Source: Strigops habroptila
Lineage: Eukaryota > Chordata > Aves > Psittaciformes > Psittacidae
Direction of reading: 5' to 3'
Length of the DNA stretch: 64,000 bases
NCBI RefSeq assembly: GCF_004027225.2
Contig: NW_022651085.1
Coordinates: forward strand, 1-64,000
Shown here: in pieces, positions 27,881-39,800 of the stretch
Layout of the letters: every line of letters begins with the position of its first letter
How positions within the stretch are numbered: the first letter of the stretch is position 1
Translations under genes and position numbers: made by a program
The notes under the pieces: generated by a model
Database searches by the model: none
What the model was told of the DNA's origin: nothing
Seen by the model: only the letters and a program-made list of their open reading frames with translations

Positions 27881-30800
27881 CTGGAAGGGGGAGAAGGAAG
27901 GAGGTGAGAAGGGTTTGGGGTCCCCCTCTGGCTCTCGGTGATCCCATGGTGGTAGGATGCTGCTGGAGATGAAGGAGGACGCACCGGAGCAGACAAGTCC
28001 ACCACCTCCAACGCAGGCGTGAAGCTGGGTTGAGCCTCACCACCTCCATGGTTGTGCCGGGGTGGGGTGGGAAGTGCCAGGGACATGGTGTTGGGGTCCC
28101 TTGTGACGGCCTCAGATCCCACGTTGGTGTAGAGGAACGCATCAGGCGAGCTCCAGGATAAGATGTCCTCCTTGTACCAGTAGCCATCAGCAGAAGACTG
28201 ATGGTTACTGGGGGGACAATGAGAAGGTGGCTCAGAGGAGATGGGATGGGGAGAGGGATGGTGGGTGCGTGTGGATGGTGGGTCCGTGAGAGTGGGTCCA
28301 TGGGAGTCCCCTGTGATGGCCTCAGATCCCGCGTTGGTGTAGAGGAACGCATCGGGCGAGCTCCAGGATAAGATGTCCTCCGTGTACCAGCAGACATCAG
28401 TAGAAGATTGATGGTCACTGAGGGGGGCAACAGGAAGGTGGCTCAGAGGAGGTGGGATAGGGATAGGGATGGTGGGTGCATGGGGATGGTGGGATGGGGA
28501 TGTGGATAAGGATGGTGGGATGGGGATGGTGGGTCCATGGGAGTGGTGGGATGGGGATGTGGATAAGAATGGTGGGATGGGGATGGTGGGTCCATGGGAG
28601 TGGTGGGATGGGGATGGTGGCATGGGGAAGCGGATAGAGATGGTGGGATGGGGATGGCGGGTCCATGGGGATGGAGATGTTAGGGTGGGGATGTTGGGAT
28701 GGGGATGGTGGAATTGCGATGTTGGGATGGGATGGGGATGTTGGGATGGGGATGTTGGGATGGGGATGGTGTGTCCATGGGGATGGGGATGTTGGGATGG
28801 AGATGGTGGGATGGGGATGGTGGGTTTATGGGGATGGGGATGTTGGGATGGGTATGGTGGGTCCATGGGGATGGGGATGTTGGGATGGGGATGGTGGGTC
28901 CATGGGGATGGGGATGTTGGGATGGAGATAGTGGGTCCATGGGGATGGCGATGTTGGGATGGGGATGGTGGGTTGATGGGGATGGGAAGGTTGGGATGGG
29001 GATGGTGGGATGGGGATGGTGGGATGGGGATGGTGGGTCGATGGGGATGGGAAGGTTGGGATGGGGATGTTGGGATGGGGATGGTGGGATGGGGATTGGG
29101 ATCTCCACACCAAGGAGATCAGACGGGGGAAGGTCCATCCCACCTCAACATCTTCTTCCTCCGGCGGTCCCTGACTATGATGACGATGAGGACAATGCAG
29201 ATGAGGAGCAAGATGGTGGCCACCAGCCCCAGGCCTGTGGCCAACTTGCTGATGCGGCCCGAGCACTGGGAGTCCAAGTACCAGAAGGCTTTGTCCTGGC
29301 AGCTGTGGGCAGGGGACAGGTCAGAGACACCTTCTCCTTCATGGGGACACGGCCATCAAGCACCAACCAACCACAGGGACAGGGGGGTGGGATGGGGATG
29401 GTGGGTCCATGAGGGGGATGGTGGGTCCATGGGGATGGTGGGTTCATGAAGGGGATGGTGGGTCCATGAGGATGATGGGATGGGACAGTGGATCTATAGG
29501 GATGTTGGGAAGGGGATGCTGGATCCATAGTGATGTTGGGATGGGGATGTTGGGATGGGGATGGTGGGTCCATGCGGATGTTGGGATGGGGATGGCAGGT
29601 CCATGAGGGGGATGGTGGGTTCATGAAGGGGATGGTGGGTCCATAAGGGGTATGCTGAGTCCATGGGGATGGGGAGTCTATGGGGATGGTGGGTCCATGA
29701 AGGGGATGGTGGTTCGTGAAGGGGATGGTGGGTCCATGGGGACAGTGGGATGGGGATGGGGAGTCTATGGGGATGGTGGGTCCATGAAGGGGATGGTGGG
29801 TTCGTGAAGGGGATGGTGGGTCCATGGAGGGGATGGTGGGTCCATAAGGGGGATGGTGGGTCCATGGGGATGGTGGGTCCATGAAGGGGATGGTGGGTTC
29901 GTGAAGGGGATGGTGGGTTCATGAAGGGGATGGTGGGATGGGGATGGGGAGTCTATGGGGATGGTAGGTCCATGAAGGGGATGGTGGGTCCATGGAGGGG
30001 ATGGGGATGGGGAGTCTATGGGGATGGTGGGTCCATGAAGGGGATGGTGGGTCCATGGAGATTGTGGGTCCATGGGGATGATGGGATGTTGGACCCATAG
30101 GGATGTTGGGAAGGGGATGTTGGACCCATAGGGATGTTGGGATGGGGACGGGAGGGGGATGGCAGGTCCATGGGTATGTTGAGATGGGGACGGGAGGGGG
30201 ATGGTGGGTCCATGGGGATGTTGGGATGGGGACGGGAGGGGGATGGCAGGTCCATGGGTATGTTGAGATGGGGATGGAGGGGGATGGTGGGTCCATGGGG
30301 ATGTTGGGATGGGGATGGGAGGGGATGGCGGGTCCATGGGTATGTTGAGATGGGGATGGAGGGGGATGGTGGGTCCATGGGGATGTTGGGATGGGGATGG
30401 AGGGGGATGGTGGGTCCATGGGGATGTTGGGATGGGGATGGAGGGGGATGGTGGGTCCATGGGGATGTTGGGATGGGGATGGGAGGGGATGGCGGGTCCA
30501 TGGGGATGTTGGGATGGGGATGGGAGGGGGATGGTGGGTCCATGGGTATGTTGAGATGCGGATGGAGGGGGATGGTGGGTCCATGGGGATGTTGGGATGG
30601 GGATGGGAGGGGATGGCGGGTCCATGGGTATGTTGAGATGGGGATGGAGGGGGATGGTGGGTCCATGGGGATGTTGGGATGGGGATGGGAGGGGATGGCG
30701 GGTCCATGGGGATGTTGGGATGGGGATGGGAGGGGATGGCGGGTCCATGGGGATGTTGGGATGGGGATGGGAGGGGATGGCGGGTCCATGGGGAGGGTGT

Positions 30801-33800
30801 GACTCACAAGCAGGAGGGCCCGAGGCGGGTGATGCGGCAGTCCCCGTAGTGGCAGTCGGTGGAGTTGGGCTTGTTGGAGGTGCAGGCGGTGATGCAGGAG
30901 ATGAACCCGCCCGTGGTGTCCGCGAAGTAGAACTGACGGTACTCAACGGCCGGGGCCCGGAACCAGCACAGGTCTGAGGGACAGCGCCGCGGGTGGGGTG
31001 GGATGGACATGGGGGTGAGATGGGGATGGAGATGGGGATGGGGATGGAGATGGGGATGAGGATGGGGATGGAGATGGGGATGGAGATGGGGATGGGTAGG
31101 GGGATGGAGATGGGGATGGAGATGGGGATGGAGATGGGGATGGAGATGGGGATGGGTAGGGGGATGGAGATGGGTAGGGGGAGGGGGAGGGGGAGTGAGA
31201 TGGGGATGGAGATGGAGATGGAGATGGGATTGGGTGGGATGGGGATGTGGGTGAGATGGGGATAGAGATGGGGATGGGATGGGGATAGGGATGGGGATGG
31301 AGATGGAGGTGGGGATAGGTGGGATGGGGATGTGGATGAGATGGGGATGGAGATGGAGATGGAGATGGGGTGGAGATGGGATGGGGATGGAGATAGCAAT
31401 GGAGATAGAGATGGAGATGGGATTGGGTGGGATGGGTATGTGGATGAGATGGGGATGGAGATAGAGATGGAGATGGAGAAGGAGATGGAGATGGAAAAGG
31501 GGATGGAGATGGAGATGGAGATGGGGATGGGGATGGGATGGAGATGGGAATGGGAATGGGGATGGGGTTGAAGATGGAGATGGAGAAGGGGATGTGGATG
31601 GGGATGGGGATGGGGATGAAAATGGAGATGGAGATGGGATGGAGATGGAGATGGAGAAGGGGATGGAGTTGGAGATGGGATGGAGATGGAGATGGAGAAG
31701 GAGATGGAGTTGGAGATGGGGATGGAGATGGGAATGGGGATGAGGATGAAGATGGAGATGGAGAAGGGGATGGGGATGGGAATGGGGATGAGGATGAAGA
31801 TGGAGATGGAGAAGGGGATGGGGATGGAGATGGGGATGGAGATGGGGATGGAGATGGGGATGGAGATGGGGATGGGATGGAGATGGGAATGGAGATGGGA
31901 ATGGAGATGGAGATGGAGACGGAGAAGGAGATGGAAAAGGAAATGGAGGTGGAGGTGGAGATGGAGGTGGAGGTGGAGATGGAGATGGGTGGGATGGGAT
32001 GGAGATGGTGACATGAGGGTGAAGATGATGTGTCCATGGATTTGGTGAGTCCATGGGTGATGGTGGGGTTACAGCAGGGTCTCACCATTCAGGTCTGATG
32101 TCTCCGTCATGGTCTTTGTGATGGGGTTGGATGACACCGTGAGGCACAGGATGTCTGTGGTGGGGATAGGAGACATCAGAGACCTCCCTTGGTCAGCAGG
32201 GCTCCATGGTGGTCACCAGGGCTCCATGGTGGTCACTAAAGCTCCATGGAGGTCCATGGAGGGTCACCCACCTGTGTCGTACTGGCAGAACCCTTGTCCA
32301 GCCTCTACCTCCTGCAAGGTCTGCACCAGCTCCTCGGTGATGTCCTCCAGCTCCTGGCTCACGTTGTCGGATGTCACCAAGGTGAAGAAGACCTCGTGGG
32401 CCACCACGATGCTGCCAGAACTTGGGGACATGGTGGGGTCAGAGAGGCACAACAAGAAGATCAACCCCAACACCCCAACATGTAGCTCTGTAAGTCCTCA
32501 CCTGAGGTTATAGATCTTCACCCCCTCGTAGCCAGAGATGCTCCCATAGATGTTCTTCATCTGCAGAACCAAAGAGTCACGTCAAGGACCATGGAGGGGA
32601 CAACATGGCCCTTGAGGGTCTTGGTCCCCTTGTCCTCACCTCCTTCTCGAAGAGCTCCTCAAACTCTCTGTAGGCCTCAGACGTGCTGTCCGAGAGGTCC
32701 TCGGTGTAGTTGAAGTTGGTGACGGTCACCACCACCCCCACGGAGGCCAGGGTGGTCCCTGGGAAAGCTGGAGGACACAAGGGATGGGGGTCACCGTGGG
32801 GGCCCCAACAGCTCCAAAGAGCCCCATGGACGGGCAAAGGTAGCACCTACGAAGGTCGGTGTCGACGGAGTCGGTTGCAAACTCGCATGAAGTTCCATAG
32901 AACAATGAGGTGCAGACACACGCGGTGCCAACGTAGGTGCCCCCGTTCTCACAGAAGCCTGGTGGGATCAAAGAGGGGGTCAGGAGGACATGTGGAGACC
33001 ACCACGGACATGGGGGAGGTGGGGAGGGAGGAGAAGACCCATTGGGTGGGATGGGTTAAGGGGTGGACATGGGGGGACTCACCTGTAGTGATGGGGAGTG
33101 TGGTGGGGATGAGAGTGGATTTGACCTCTATGGAGGTGGCAGCAGAGGAAGTGGAACCAGTGGTGGAAGAGCTTGAGGAGGAACCATGTGAGGTGGTTGG
33201 GGCTGTCATGGAGGTCCCCTCTAAGGAGGTGACATCAGTAGCCCAGAATGATGTGGAGGCATCAGCAGAGGTTCTTGTGTCACTCACGGAGGTCACCTCA
33301 GTTGAGGTGACACCAGAGGAGGTGGTTGGGGCTGGAGTGAAGATCCCCTCAGTGAAGGAGGGAGCAGAGGAGGTGGCTCCAGAAGAGGAGATGGAGGTAG
33401 AAGCCTCTGCTGGGGTGGTTGGGGCACTGGTGGAGGTCATCTCATTGGAGGTGGCAGCAGAGGAGGTGGCTCCAGTGGTGGAGAAGCTCAAGGAAGCATC
33501 AATAGAAGTGGTTGAGACACTCATGGAGGTCACCTCAGTAGAGGTGGGAGCAGTGGAGGTGGTTGGGGCTGTCGTGGGGGTCCCCTCAGTGATGGTGGGA
33601 GCAGAGGAGATGGCTCCAATGGTCGAGGAGAGAGTGGAGGCAACAATAGAGGTTGTAGGGGCTGTTGTGGAGGTCCCCTCTATGGAGGTGACACCAGTGG
33701 AGGTGGCTCCAGTGGTGGAGAAGGTCGTGGAGGCATCACTAGAGGTTGTTGGTGCACTCATGGAGGTCACCTCTGTGGTGGTGGGAGCAGAGGAGATGGA

Positions 33801-36800
33801 AACATCAGTGGAGAAGGTTGTGAAGGAACCTTCTGAGGTGGTTGGAGCGTTGGTTGAGGTCACCTCAGTGGAGGTGACAGGATTGAAGGTGGCTCCAGAG
33901 GTGGAGAGGGTCGTGGAGGCACCTTCTGAGGTGGTTGTAGCTGTCATGGAGGTCACCTCAGTTGAAGTGACACCAGCGGAGGTGGCCCAAGTGATGGAGG
34001 AGAGTGTGGAGGAACCATCTGAGCTGGCTGTGGAAGACATGGATGCTATCGCATTAGAGGTGACAGCAGAGGAGGTAGTTTCTGAGGTCAAGAATGACGT
34101 GGAGGCATCAGTAGAGATGGTTGGGGCACTGGTGGAGGTCACATCAGTTGAGGTGACACCAGTGGAGGTGCCTCTAGAGGTGGAGAAGGTGCTGGAGGCA
34201 TCTACTGAGGTGGTTGGGGCACTCATAGAGGTCCCCAATGTGGAGCTGACACCAGTGGAGGTGGCTCCAGTGGAGGAGAAGGAGGTTGGAGGCTCTGCTG
34301 TTGAGGTTGGAGCGCTGGTTGAGGTCACCTCATTGGTGGAAGCAGCATTTGAGGTGGCTCCAGTGGTGGGGAAGCTCGTGGAGGCACCTTCTGAGCTGGT
34401 TGGGGCTGTCATGGAGGTCCCATCGATGGAGGTGACAGCAGAGGAGGTGGCTCCAGTGGTGGAGAAGGTGCTGGAGGCACCTACTGAGAATGTTGGAGCA
34501 GTCATGGAGGTCACATCAGTGGAGGTGGAAACAGGGGAGGACATTCCAGAGGTGGAGAAGAGCGCAGATGAACCATCCAAGGTGGTCATGGAAGTCGTGG
34601 AGGTCACCTCAGTGAAGGTGATAGGACTGGAGGTGGCTTTTGTGGTGGTGAATGTCATGGAGGCACCTTCTGAGGTGGTTGGAGCGTTGGTAGAGGTCAC
34701 CTCAGTGAACGTGGGAGCAGACGAGGTGGCTCCAGAGGTGGAGAAGGAAGTGGAGGCACCTTCTGATACAGTTGTAGCTGTCATAGAGGTCACCTCTGTA
34801 GAGGTGACAGCAGAGGAGGTGGTTCCTGAGGTCGAGAACATTGTGGAGGCATCTACTGAGGTGGTTGGGGCTGTCATGGAGGTCACATCGATGGAGGTTT
34901 CAGAAGAGGAGGTGGCTCCAGAGGTGGAGGAGATTGTGGAGGTGTCCATTGAGGTGGCTGTGGAAGACACTGGGGTCCCCTCACTGAAGCTGACACCAGT
35001 GGATGTGGCTTCTCTGGTGGAGAAGGTCGTGGAGGCATCACTAGAGGTGGTTGAAGCACTGTCCAAGGTCACCTCATTGGAGATGACAGCAGAGGACGTG
35101 GCTCCAGAGGTCAAGAGCATAGTGGAGGCATCAAGAGAGGTGCTTGTGGCTGTCACAGAGGTCACTTCAGTTGAGGTGACAGCACTGGAAGAGGTTTCTT
35201 TGGAGGTGGAGAAGGTGGAGGCACCTTCTGAGCTGGTTGGGGCTGTCGTGGAGGTCACCTCAGTGGAGGTGACAGAAGTTGAGCTGACTCCAATGGTCAA
35301 GGAGAGAGTGGAGGCATCAAGAGATGTTGTAGGGGCTGTTGTGGAGGTCTCCCCAGTGGAGGTGGCTCCAGTGGTGGAGGTTGTGGAGGCATCAATAGAG
35401 GTTGCTGGTGCACTCATGGAGGTCACCTCTATGGTGGTGGGAGCAGAGGAGGTTGAAACATCAGTGGAGAAGGTTGTGAAGGAACCTGCTGAGGTGGTTG
35501 GAGAGTTGGTTGAGGTCATCTCTTTGGAGGTGACAGCAGAGGAGATGGCTCCAAAGGTGGAGAAGGAAGTCGAAGACTCTGTTGAGGAGCTCGGGACACT
35601 CATGGAGGTCACTTCAGTTGAGGAGGCTCCAGAGGAGGTGGTTGGGGCTGGGGTGAAGATCCCCTCAGTGAAGGAGGGAGCAGAGGAGGTGGCTCCAGAG
35701 GTGGAGATGGAGGTAGAGGCATCTGCAGGGGTGGTTGGGGCACTGGTGGAGGTCATCTCATCAGAGGTGGCAGAAGAGGAGGTGACACCAGTGGTGGAGA
35801 ATGTCATGGAGGCATCAATAGAGGTTGTTGGAGCTGCTGTGGAGGTCAGTTCAGTTGACGTGACACCAGTGGAGGTGGCTCCGGTGGAGGAAAAGGTGCT
35901 GGAGGCATCTACTGATGTTGTTGGGGCTGTAACTGAGGTCAAATCAGTTGAGGAGACAGCAGAAGAGGTGGCTCCAGAGTTGAAGAATATTGTGGAGGCA
36001 TCAACAGAGGTGGTTGGAGCATTGGTTGAGGTCACCTCAATGGAGGTGGCAGCAGAGGAAGTGGCTCCAGTGGTTGATGAGAGCATGGAAGAACCATCTG
36101 AGGTGGCTGTGGAAGACACTGGGGTCCCCTCAGTGAAGGTGGGAGCAGAGGAGGTGGCTCCAGAGGTGGAGAAGGAAGCGGAGGCACCTTCTGATATGGT
36201 TGTAGTGGTCATGAAGGTCACCTCATTGGAGGTGACACCAGAGGACGTGGTTCCTGAGGTCAAGAACATGGTGGAGACATCAACCGAGGTGGTTGGGACA
36301 CTCATGGAGGTCACCCCTATGGAGGTGGCAGCAGATGAAGCAGCTCCAGTGGTGAAGGAGAGTGTGGAGGAAAGACCAGAGGTGACTGTGGAAGACATGG
36401 AGTTCTCCTCAGTGAAGGTGGGAGCAGAGGAGGTGGAACCAGTGGTCAAGAGCATTGTGGAGGCAGCAAGAGACGTGCTTGTGGCTGTCACTGAGGTCAC
36501 CTCATTGGTGGTGACAGCACTGGAGGTGGCTCCAGTGCTGGTGGAGGTGGCGGAGGCACCTTCTGATGTGGTTGTGGATGTCATGGAGGTCACTTCAGTT
36601 GACGTGACACCACTGGAGGTGGCTCCAGTGATGGAGAAGCTCGTGGAGAAACCATCTGAAGTAGTTGTGGCACTCACGGAGGTCCTCTCTATGGAGGTTG
36701 CAGCACTGGAGGTGGTCCCACTGGACGACAAGGTCATGGAGGCATCAACAGAGGTTGTTGGTGCACTCATGGAGGTCACCTCTATGGTGGTGGGAGCAGA

Positions 36801-39800
36801 GGAGGTGGAAACATCAGTGGAGAAGGTTGTGAAGGAACCTTCTGAGGTGGTTGGAACGTTGGTTGAGGTCACCTCATTGGAGGTGACAGGACTGGAGGTG
36901 GCCCCAGAGGTGCAGGAGAGCATGGAGGTACCAACAGAGGAGGTTGCAGCTGTCACTGAGGTCACCCCTGTGGAGGTGGCAGAAGAGGAGGTGGCTCCAA
37001 AGGTGGAGAAGGAAGTTGAAGACTCTCTTGAGGAGCTCGGGACACTCATGGAGGTCACTTCAGTTGAGGAGGCTCCAGAGGAGGTGGTTGGGGCTGGGGT
37101 GAAGATCCCCTCAGTGAAGGAGGGAGCAGAGGAGGTGGCTCCAGAAGTGGAGAACCTGGAGGAAGCATCGACTGAGGTGGTTGTGGCACTCATGGAGCTC
37201 AACCCTGTTGAGGTGGGAACAGTGGAGGTGGCTCCAGAGGTGGAGGAGAGTGTGGAGGTGTCCATTGAGGTGGCTGTTGGAGACACTGGAGTCCCCTCAC
37301 TGAAGGTGACACCAGCGGATGTGGCTTCGCTGGTGGAGAAGGTCGTGGAGGCATCACTAGAGGTGGTTGAAGCACTGTTGGGGGTCACCTCATTGGAGAT
37401 GACAGCAGAGGAGGTGGCTCCAGTGGTTGAGAAGCCTGTGGAGGCATCAAGAGAGGTGGTTGTGGCTGTCACCGAGGTCACGTCAGTTGAGGTGGCAGCA
37501 CTGGAAGAGGTTTCTTTGGTGGTAGAGAAGGTGAAGGCACCTTCTGAGCTGGTTGGGGCTGTCGTGGAGGTCACCTCAGTGGAAGTGACAGCAGTTGAGC
37601 TGACTCCAATGGTCAAGGAGAGAGTGGAGGCATCACTAGAGGTTGTAGGGGCTGTTGTGGAGGTCCCTTCTATGGAGGCTGCAGCACTGGAGGTGGCTCC
37701 TGTGGTGGAGAAGGTCATGGAGGCATCACTAGAGGTTGTTGGTGCATGCATGGAGGTCACCTCTGGGGTGGTGGGAGCAGAGGAGGTGGAAACATCAGTG
37801 GAGAAAGTTGTGAAGGAACCTGCTGAGGTGGTTGGAGCGGTGGTTGAGGTCACCTCATTGGAGGTGACAGGACTGGAGGTGGCTCCAGACGTGGAGAGTG
37901 TCGTGGAGGCACCTTCTGATACGGTTGTAGCTGTCACGGAGCTCACTTCATTGGAGGTGGCTGCAGAGGAAGTGGTTCCTGAGGTCAAGAATATTGTGGA
38001 GGCATCTACTGGGGTGGTTGTGACACTCATGAAGGTCCTGTCAGTTGAGATGGAAGTAGTGGAGGAGGTTCCAGAAGTGGAGAAGGAAGTTGGAGGCTCC
38101 GCTGTTGAGGTTGGAGCGTTGGTGGAAGTCACCTCATTGGAGGTGGCAGCAGAGGAGGTGGAAACATCAGTGGATAAGGTTGTGAAGGAACCTGCTGAGG
38201 TGGTTGCAGCATTGGTGGAGGTCACCTCGTTGGAGGTGACAGGACTGGAGGTGGCTCCAGAGGTAAAGTATGTCATAGAGGAAACATCTGAGGTGGTTGT
38301 GGCACTCATGGAGGTCACCCCTGTGGAGGTGGGAACAGTGGAGGTGACCGCAGTGATGGAGGAGAGTGTGGAGGTGTCCATTGAGGTGGCTGTGGAGGAC
38401 ATTGGGGTCCCCTCAGTGAAGGTGGCAGCAGAGGAGGTGGCTCCAGAGGTGGAGAAGGAGGTTGGAGGCTCTGCTGTTGAGCTTGGAGCGTTGGTTGGTA
38501 TCATCTCATTGGAGGTGACAGGACTGGAGATGGCTCCAGAGGTGGAGAGTGTTGTGGAGGCACCTTCTGATGTGGTAGTAGCTGTCAAGGACGTCACCGC
38601 ATTGGAGGTGGCAGCAGAGGAGGTGGTTCCTGAGGTTGAGAACATTGTGGAGGCATCTACTGAGGTGGTTGGGGCTGTTACGGAGGTCACATCGATGGAG
38701 GTGACAGCAGAGGAGGTGGCTCCACTGGTATAGGAGAGTGTGGAGGTGTCCATTGAGGTGGCTGTGGAAGACATTGGGGTCCCCGCAGTGAAGGTGGCAG
38801 CAGTGGAGGTGGCTCCAGAGGTGAAGGAGCTCGTGGAGGCATCAATAGAGGTGGTTGAAGCACTGGTGGAGGTCACCTCATTGGAGGTCACAGCAGAGGA
38901 GGTGACTCCAATGATAGAAAAGCCTGTGGAGGCGTCTACTGAGGTGGTTGTGGCACTCATGGAGGTCACCTCAGTTGAGGTGGAAACACTGGAGGAGGTT
39001 CCAGAGGTGGAGAAGGAGGTTGGAGGCTCTGCTGTTGAGGTTGGAGCATTGCTGGAGGTCACCTCATTGATGGCAGCAGCATTTGAGGTGGCTCCAGTGG
39101 TGGGGAAGCTCGTGGAAATGTGTTCTGAGGTGGATGGGGCTGTCGTGGAGGTCACATCGATGAAGGTGACAGCAGAAGAGGTGGCTCCAGTGATCGAGGA
39201 GAGCATGGAGGAACCATGTGAGGTGGCTGTGGAAGACATGGAGGACTCCTCAGTGAAGGTGGGAGCAGAGGAGGTGGTTCCAATGGTGGAGAATGATGTG
39301 GAGGCATCAATAGAGGTGGTTGAAGCACTGTTGGAGGTCACCACTGTGGAGGTGGCAGCAGAGGAGGTGACACCAGTGCTGGAGATGCTCGAGGAAGCAT
39401 CCATAGAGGTGGTTGGGACACTCATGGAGGTCACATCGATGGAGGTGGGAGCAGAGGAGGTGGCTCCAGTGGTCGAGGAGAGAGTGGAGGCATCAACAGA
39501 GGTTGTAGGGGCTGTCGTGGAGGTTCCCTCGATGGACGTTGCAGCGCTGGAGGTGGCTCCAGTACCTGTCACCGAGGATGTCACCGAGGTCACATCAATC
39601 GAGGTGACAGCACTGGAAGAGGTTTCTTTGGTGGTGGAGAAGGTGGAGGCACCTTCTGAGCTGGTTGGGGCTGTCACTGAGGTCACATCGATGGAGGTGG
39701 CAACAGTTGAAGCAGCTCCAGTGGTGGAGAAGGAAGTGGAGGCCCCTTCTGATACAGTTGTAGCTGTCATGGAGGTCACCTCATTGGAGGTGGCAGCAGT

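Noticed and set aside
32949-33082. Last part of the giant mucin A frame (after PITTG) as coding
   Set aside because: It lies beyond the GTGAGT donor at 33082, loses the repeat and Ser/Thr bias, and the next exon resumes in phase with the EGF module at 32958.
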